Assembly (NCBI GenBank): GCA_002429615.1 | Contig: DJAN01000116.1 | Coordinates: 1-8,231, forward strand | Direction: 5' to 3' | DNA: 8,231 nt | DNA from: Lysobacteraceae bacterium UBA6001 | GTDB taxonomy: Bacteria > Pseudomonadota > Gammaproteobacteria > Xanthomonadales > Xanthomonadaceae | Shown here: positions 4,491 through 8,231 of the stretch, one piece after another | Numbering within the stretch: position 1 is the first letter of the stretch | Layout: each line of letters begins with the position of its first letter | Notes under the pieces: model-generated | The model's input: the letters and a program-made list of their open reading frames with translations, nothing else | The model's database searches: none | What the model was told of the DNA's origin: nothing | Position numbers and translations under genes: made by a program

Positions 4491-5885
4491 TCAGACATGC
4501 GCGGCCTCCGTTTCGACCAGGCGCTTGAGCGCGGCCTGGCTGTGCGGCAGGTCGGCCGCCTTGGTGACGTCCTGGCCCAGGAATTCGAGGATGTCCGGCC
4601 AGCGGTCCAGCGCCTCGTCGGTGACCGGGTCGTTGCCGCGCTGGTAGGCGCCGATGGCGATCAGGTCGCGGTTGGCCGAGTACGCCGACACCAGTCGCTT
4701 GAGCTTGCGGATGCGCAGCCGCCACGGTTCGTCGGCGATGTCCTGCACCACGCGGCTGACCGAGGATTCCACGTCGATGGCCGGATACAGGCCGCTGTCG
4801 GCGACCCGGCGCGAGAGCAGGATGTGGCCGTCGAGGATGGCGCGCGCGGCATCGGCGATTGGATCCTGCGGATCGTCGCCTTCGGTGAGCACGGTGTAGA
4901 ACGCGGTGATCGAGCCGCGGCCGGCGGCGCCGTTGCCGGCGCGTTCCACCAGCGCCGGCAGCTTGGCGAACACGCTCGGCGGATAACCACGGGTGGTCGG
5001 CGGCTCGCCCACCGACAGGCCGATCTCACGCTGCGCCTGGGCGAAACGGGTCAGCGAGTCCATCAGCAGCAGCACGTTCAGGCCCTGGTCGCGGAACCAC
5101 TCGGCGATCGCGGTGGCGCGGTAGGCGCCATGCAGGCGCGCCAGCGGCGGTCGGTCGGCCGGGCTGGCCACCACCACGGCGCGGCGCAGGCCTTCCTCGC
5201 CCAGCGTGGTCTCGACGAAATCGCGCACTTCGCGGCCACGTTCGCCGATCAGGCCCACGACGATGACGTCGGCGGCCGTGTAGCGGGTCATCATGCCGAG
5301 CAGGGTCGACTTGCCGACGCCGGAGCCGGCGAACAGGCCGACACGTTGTCCGCGGCCGATCGGCAGCAGCGCGTTGATCGCGCGCACGCCCACGTCCAGC
5401 GGCTGGATGATCGGTTCGCGCGCCAGCGGGTTGATCGACACGCCGGCCATCGAGGTGCTGCCCTCGCCACGGATCGGACCCTTGCCGTCGAGCGGCACGC
5501 CGTCGCTGTCGATCACGCGGCCAAGCAGGCCTTCACCGACTTCCACGCCGCCGCGGCGGCGCGAGGGCACCACGCGCGCGTTCGGCAGCAGGCCATGCAG
5601 TTCGGCGCTGGGCATCAGGTAGGTACGTTCGCCGGCGAAGCCGACGACTTCGGCATCCACCCAGCCGCCATCGACGACTTCGACCTTGCAGGTCGCGCCC
5701 ATCGGCGCTTCGCAGCCGACCGCTTCCAGGGTCAGGCCGACGGCGCGACGCAGGATGCCTTCGCGGATCAGGCCGCGGCCGTTGGCCGCATCCAGCCCGA
5801 GCGCGCCCAGGCGGGTGGCCAGGCGCAGGTCGCGCGCGGCGCTCCATTCGGCGGGCAGGGCGGTGGGCAGCAGCTGCGCGTTCAC
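4491..5885 (-). CDS. fliI: FliI, flagellum-specific export ATPase
   Basis: The product has 464 residues, the normal length. FliI is the hexameric ATPase of the flagellar type III export machine, homologous to the F1 beta subunit. It works with FliH and FliJ below the export gate. Visible motifs are Walker A AGSGVGKST (186-194, Lys192), GLIGERGREV (211-220) with the presumed catalytic Glu215, Walker B VLLLMDS (271-277, Asp276) and the FliI-type ATPase signature YPAIDVESSVSR (367-378). The N-terminal beta-barrel covers about 1-105, the ATPase core about 105-385 and the helical C-terminal domain ends TEAAHV. The start is GTG at 5885-5883, overlapping the fliH stop as GTGA, with only a G-rich stretch (GGGGG) as a ribosome site, so coupling to fliH translation is likely. 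All residues needed for ATP hydrolysis are present. A virulence-type secretion ATPase is excluded by the purely flagellar context. Confidence 0.98.
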   Translation of the reverse strand: MNAQLLPTALPAEWSAARDLRLATRLGALGLDAANGRGLIREGILRRAVGLTLEAVGCEAPMGATCKVEVVDGGWVDAEVVGFAGERTYLMPSAELHGLLPNARVVPSRRRGGVEVGEGLLGRVIDSDGVPLDGKGPIRGEGSTSMAGVSINPLAREPIIQPLDVGVRAINALLPIGRGQRVGLFAGSGVGKSTLLGMMTRYTAADVIVVGLIGERGREVRDFVETTLGEEGLRRAVVVASPADRPPLARLHGAYRATAIAEWFRDQGLNVLLLMDSLTRFAQAQREIGLSVGEPPTTRGYPPSVFAKLPALVERAGNGAAGRGSITAFYTVLTEGDDPQDPIADAARAILDGHILLSRRVADSGLYPAIDVESSVSRVVQDIADEPWRLRIRKLKRLVSAYSANRDLIAIGAYQRGNDPVTDEALDRWPDILEFLGQDVTKAADLPHSQAALKRLVETEAAHV

Positions 5886-6508
5886 AGGCCAGCCCCCGCC
5901 TTGCGCATCACCGTTTCCAGGGCGGCGCGCAGGCGCGCCTCCAGCGTGCCGTCGATGCGCACGCTCTCGGCGTGCACGCGCAGGTCGCCGCGGCTCAGGC
6001 CCGGATCGGCGGTGAGGCGGGTGCCGGACATCATCGACAGCAGCGGGGTGAGCGCGGCGATATCGTCCGGGTGCAGGCGCACTTCGACTTCACGGCTGCT
6101 GCCGCCGACGGCATCGACGGCCTCGCTGACCAGGTCGGACAACAGCACCGGGTCGGCCTCGTAGGCGCGGCCGACCAGGCTGCCGGCGATGCGCACGGCC
6201 AGTTCGCCGAGCGCGCCGACCACCTCGTTTTCCAGGCGGGCGAGGGGACGGCTGAAATTGTCGAGGATGCCCTCGATCTGCGCGGTCAGGCGGCGTACCT
6301 CGGCCTGGCCGTGGGCAAAGCCCTCGGCGTGACCGCGCTCGTAGCCTTCCTGCCGGGCGGCTTCCTGGATCGCCTGGATTTCCTGCAGCGTCGGCGGCTT
6401 CGGCGGGGGCGGCACTTCCTCGACCGGCGCGTGCGCGCCGTCGGTGGTGACCACGTCCAGCGACGGCGCCAGCCAGCGCACCACGTCCTCGCCGAGGATC
6501 GCGCTCAT
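5882..6508 (-). CDS. fliH: FliH, regulator of the flagellar export ATPase
   Basis: The product has 208 residues. FliH dimers hold FliI, restrain its ATPase activity and tether it to FliN in the C-ring and to FlhA. The N-terminus carries a conserved-type tryptophan (VVRWLAPSL, Trp12), of the kind known to mediate FlhA/FliN contact. A proline-rich linker follows (PPPPKPP, about 33-39). A GxxxG repeat characteristic of FliH runs through G55, G59, G63 and G67 (EGYERGHAEGFAHGQAE). A long helix follows at about 68-100, then the C-terminal FliI-binding domain (VRLHPDDIAALTPLL, SRGDLRVHAESVRIDGTLEARL). ATG at 6508-6506 overlaps the fliG stop as ATGA and has a strong GGAGG 7 nt upstream. The stop overlaps the fliI GTG by 4 bp. 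Confidence 0.96.
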   Translation of the reverse strand: MSAILGEDVVRWLAPSLDVVTTDGAHAPVEEVPPPPKPPTLQEIQAIQEAARQEGYERGHAEGFAHGQAEVRRLTAQIEGILDNFSRPLARLENEVVGALGELAVRIAGSLVGRAYEADPVLLSDLVSEAVDAVGGSSREVEVRLHPDDIAALTPLLSMMSGTRLTADPGLSRGDLRVHAESVRIDGTLEARLRAALETVMRKAGAGL

Positions 6509-7515
6509 ACCATCGCCTCCGAGCCACCGCCGCCGAGCACGATGGTGCCTTCGTCAGCCAGGCGGCGCACGATGGTGAGGATTTCCTTCTGCGCCGCTTC
6601 CACGTCGGACAGGCGCACCGGACCACGGGCCTCCATGTCTTCGAGCAGGATTTCGGCGGCGCGCTGGGACATGTTGCGGGTGATCTTCTCGCGCACCTTC
6701 ACGTCGGCGCCGCGCAGCGCCAGGCCCAGCTTCTCGCCGGACACTTCGCGCAGCAGGGTCTGGATCTCGCGGTCTTCCAGCTCGATCAGGTTGTCGAACA
6801 CGAACATCTGGTCCTGGATCTTGCTGGCCAGTTCCGAATCGACCTTGCCGATCGCCTGCAGCACGCCCTGGTCCTGCCCGGTGTCGAGGAAGTTGAGGAT
6901 GTTGGCCGCGCACTTCACCCCGCCCAGGCTGGAGGACTTCAGGTTCTGGTTGCCGGCGAACTGGCGTTCCATGATCTCGTTGAGCTCGCTCAGCGCGTTG
7001 GGCGGAATGCCGTCCAGCGTGGCGATGCGCAGCAGCACGTCGGCGCGGGTGCGCTCGGGCAGGTTCTTCAGCGCCTCGGCGGCCTGGTCGCTGTCCAGGT
7101 GCGCCATCACGATGGCGATGATCTGCGGGTGTTCGTTGCGCACCAGGTCGGCCACGGCGCGCGGGTCCATCCACTTCAGCGTGTCCAGGCCGGTGGTGTT
7201 GCGGCCGAGCAGGATGCGGTCGATCAGGCCGGAGGCCTTCTCCGCGCCCAGCGCCTGGATCAGCACGTTGCGGATGTAGTCGTCGGCGCCCACGCCCAGC
7301 GAGGTCTTGCCGGCGAGTTCACCGTTGAACTCGTCCATGACCTTCTCGACCTGCTCGCGGCTCACGCCGCTCATGGTCGCCATGGCGATGCCGATCTTCT
7401 GCACCTCCTTGGGGTCCATGTGCTTGAGCACTTCGGCGGCGTCCGCCTCGCCGAGCGAGAGCAGCAGCACGGCGGCGCGCTGGACGCCGTTGAGCGGGGG
7501 CATGTCAGGCTTCAC
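6505..7515 (-). CDS. fliG: FliG, flagellar motor switch and torque-generating protein
   Basis: The product has 336 residues from the GTG start, or 332 from ATG at 7503. FliG sits between the FliF MS-ring and FliM and makes the electrostatic contact with MotA that produces torque. The N-terminal FliF-binding domain (about 8-105) is followed by the middle domain with the NEHPQ motif (127-131) that binds FliM. The MFVF hinge lies at 237-240 and the C-terminal torque domain at about 245-325. Judged by eye, the five charged torque residues of E. coli correspond to Arg268, Arg285, Glu292, Asp293 and Arg301, so charge is conserved despite Lys-to-Arg and Asp-to-Glu changes. GTG at 7515 overlaps fliF by 11 bp and has AAGGGATGGG upstream. 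ATG at 7503-7501 is one base past the fliF stop but has only a weak site, so the start is uncertain. The stop overlaps fliH by 4 bp. Confidence 0.98.
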   Translation of the reverse strand: MKPDMPPLNGVQRAAVLLLSLGEADAAEVLKHMDPKEVQKIGIAMATMSGVSREQVEKVMDEFNGELAGKTSLGVGADDYIRNVLIQALGAEKASGLIDRILLGRNTTGLDTLKWMDPRAVADLVRNEHPQIIAIVMAHLDSDQAAEALKNLPERTRADVLLRIATLDGIPPNALSELNEIMERQFAGNQNLKSSSLGGVKCAANILNFLDTGQDQGVLQAIGKVDSELASKIQDQMFVFDNLIELEDREIQTLLREVSGEKLGLALRGADVKVREKITRNMSQRAAEILLEDMEARGPVRLSDVEAAQKEILTIVRRLADEGTIVLGGGGSEAMV

Positions 7516-8231
7516 TGGCGACCCATCCCTTCACGACCTGCGCGACGCGCTTGGAATCGGCCTTCACCGCTTCGCGCGCCTGGCGCAGGCGGTCTTCGTA
7601 GGCGTCGGAGGGCAGGGCAATCGCCGGGCGGCGATCGATGCCGAGCTGCGCGGTGTCCTCTTCCAGGCCGGGCAGCAGGCCGTTGTCCTCGTCGAGCATG
7701 CGCAGGTCGGCATTCTGCGGCGTGCCGGGTTCTTCCTTCTTGCGGCGCGCGGCCGGTGCCGGGCCGGTGATCGAGCGCAGCGCCGGGCGCAGCACGCCAA
7801 ACAGCAGCGCCAGCACCACGATGGCGCCGAGCAGCAGGCGCGCCGCATCGCGCACGCGCGGGTCTTCCCACCACTTCGGGCCGGCCTCGGCGTCGGGCTT
7901 CTCGCGCACGAACGGCGCGTTCATCACCGACACGGTATCGCCGCGCTCGGCGTCGAAGCCCACCGCCTGCTTCACCAGCGATTCGACCTTGGTCAGCTCG
8001 GCCGCGCTCAGCGCCTGCTCGGTGATCTTGCCCTTGGCATCCGGGCGCGGCACGTGGTCGACCAGCACCGCCACGCTGACGCGCTTGATGCGGCCGGCCG
8101 GCTGGCGGGTGTGCTGCAGGGTGCGGTCCAGCTCGTAGTTGCGGGTCGCGCTCTTGGCGTTCTCCGTGGGCGTGGCGGCCACGGCCTGCTGCGCGTTGGC
8201 GGCGTTCGGCGCGGCGCCGTTGGCGCCCGGC
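7505..8231 (-). CDS. fliF: FliF, flagellar MS-ring protein (3' part only)
   Basis: The gene enters from the right edge. The last 241 codons are visible, less than half of the usual protein of 550-570 residues. FliF forms the MS-ring, the membrane platform on which the motor and export gate assemble. The fragment starts in a low-complexity Ala/Asn/Gln stretch. It then enters the conserved periplasmic region NYELDRTLQHTRQPAGRIKR (visible residues 31-50), followed by VSVAVLVDHVP. A second transmembrane helix lies at about 132-150 (LLLGAIVVLALLFGVLRPAL). A charged cytoplasmic tail (ARRKKEEP) leads to the C-terminal FliG-binding helices at about 212-241 (EDRLRQAREAVKADSKRVAQ, then VVKGWVASEA). The reading frame is open to the window edge with no internal break. 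The true start and first membrane helix lie outside. The stop overlaps the GTG start of fliG. Confidence 0.98.
   Translation of the reverse strand, partial: PGANGAAPNAANAQQAVAATPTENAKSATRNYELDRTLQHTRQPAGRIKRVSVAVLVDHVPRPDAKGKITEQALSAAELTKVESLVKQAVGFDAERGDTVSVMNAPFVREKPDAEAGPKWWEDPRVRDAARLLLGAIVVLALLFGVLRPALRSITGPAPAARRKKEEPGTPQNADLRMLDEDNGLLPGLEEDTAQLGIDRRPAIALPSDAYEDRLRQAREAVKADSKRVAQVVKGWVASEA

Noticed and set aside
4317..6164. 615-codon open frame on the plus strand
   Set aside because: It lies antisense to fliI, fliH and fliJ, which are unmistakable. Long antisense frames are expected in very GC-rich genes. The translation is Arg/His/Gln/Ala-rich with no recognisable domain.
5972..7279. 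435-codon plus-strand open frame opposite fliH and fliG
   Set aside because: It is an antisense shadow of two well-conserved genes, with no domain and no plausible start context that I could see.
1..8231. CRISPR arrays, tRNA or rRNA genes, insertion sequences, toxin-antitoxin or defence genes
   Set aside because: No regularly spaced repeats, transposase-like frames or recognisable RNA genes were seen. Apart from the two spacers, the whole window is filled by flagellar genes on one strand.

Overview
This window is an ordinary-looking but very compact flagellar motor and export locus from a GC-rich gammaproteobacterium. Family Xanthomonadaceae (the Xanthomonas, Stenotrophomonas, Lysobacter or Luteimonas group) fits best. 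The evidence is the GC-rich coding style, the gene order, the FliM/FliG/FliL sequences, and an intergenic REP-type repeat (core GTAGGAGCGGCTTCAGCCGC) of a kind familiar from that family. The genus cannot be fixed from the sequence alone. All genes lie on the minus strand, so transcription runs from high to low coordinates.

In transcription order the genes are fliF (3' part, 8231-7505), fliG (7515-6505), fliH (6508-5882), fliI (5885-4491), a 69-nt gap with a hairpin, fliJ (4421-3966), fliK (3969-2692), a 265-nt intergenic region, fliL (2426-1908), fliM (1897-887), fliN (890-555), fliO (558-142) and fliP (5' end, 145-1). Six of the nine visible gene junctions are 4-bp stop/start overlaps of the ATGA, GTGA or TTGA type. 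fliF/fliG overlaps by up to 11 bp and fliL/fliM is separated by 10 nt, so translational coupling is likely through most of the cluster. Two genes, fliK and fliO, appear to use the rare start codon TTG.

The non-coding space is concentrated between fliK and fliL (2427-2691). It holds a pair of inverted REP-like elements, two further palindromes, a degenerate direct repeat and, just ahead of fliL, a sequence that fits the sigma-54 (-24/-12) promoter consensus without a spacing error. The simplest reading is two transcription units: an upstream one ending with fliK and a new sigma-54-dependent one starting at fliL and running through fliM-N-O-P.

Functionally, FliF is the MS-ring. FliG, FliM and FliN form the C-ring switch and torque interface. 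FliH, FliI and FliJ are the soluble export ATPase complex. FliK measures hook length and switches export specificity. FliL is the stator-associated membrane protein. FliO and FliP belong to the export gate. I found no sign of a novel system, mobile element, CRISPR array or RNA gene. The points worth a second look are regulatory: the sigma-54 promoter, the repeat-filled spacer and the TTG starts.
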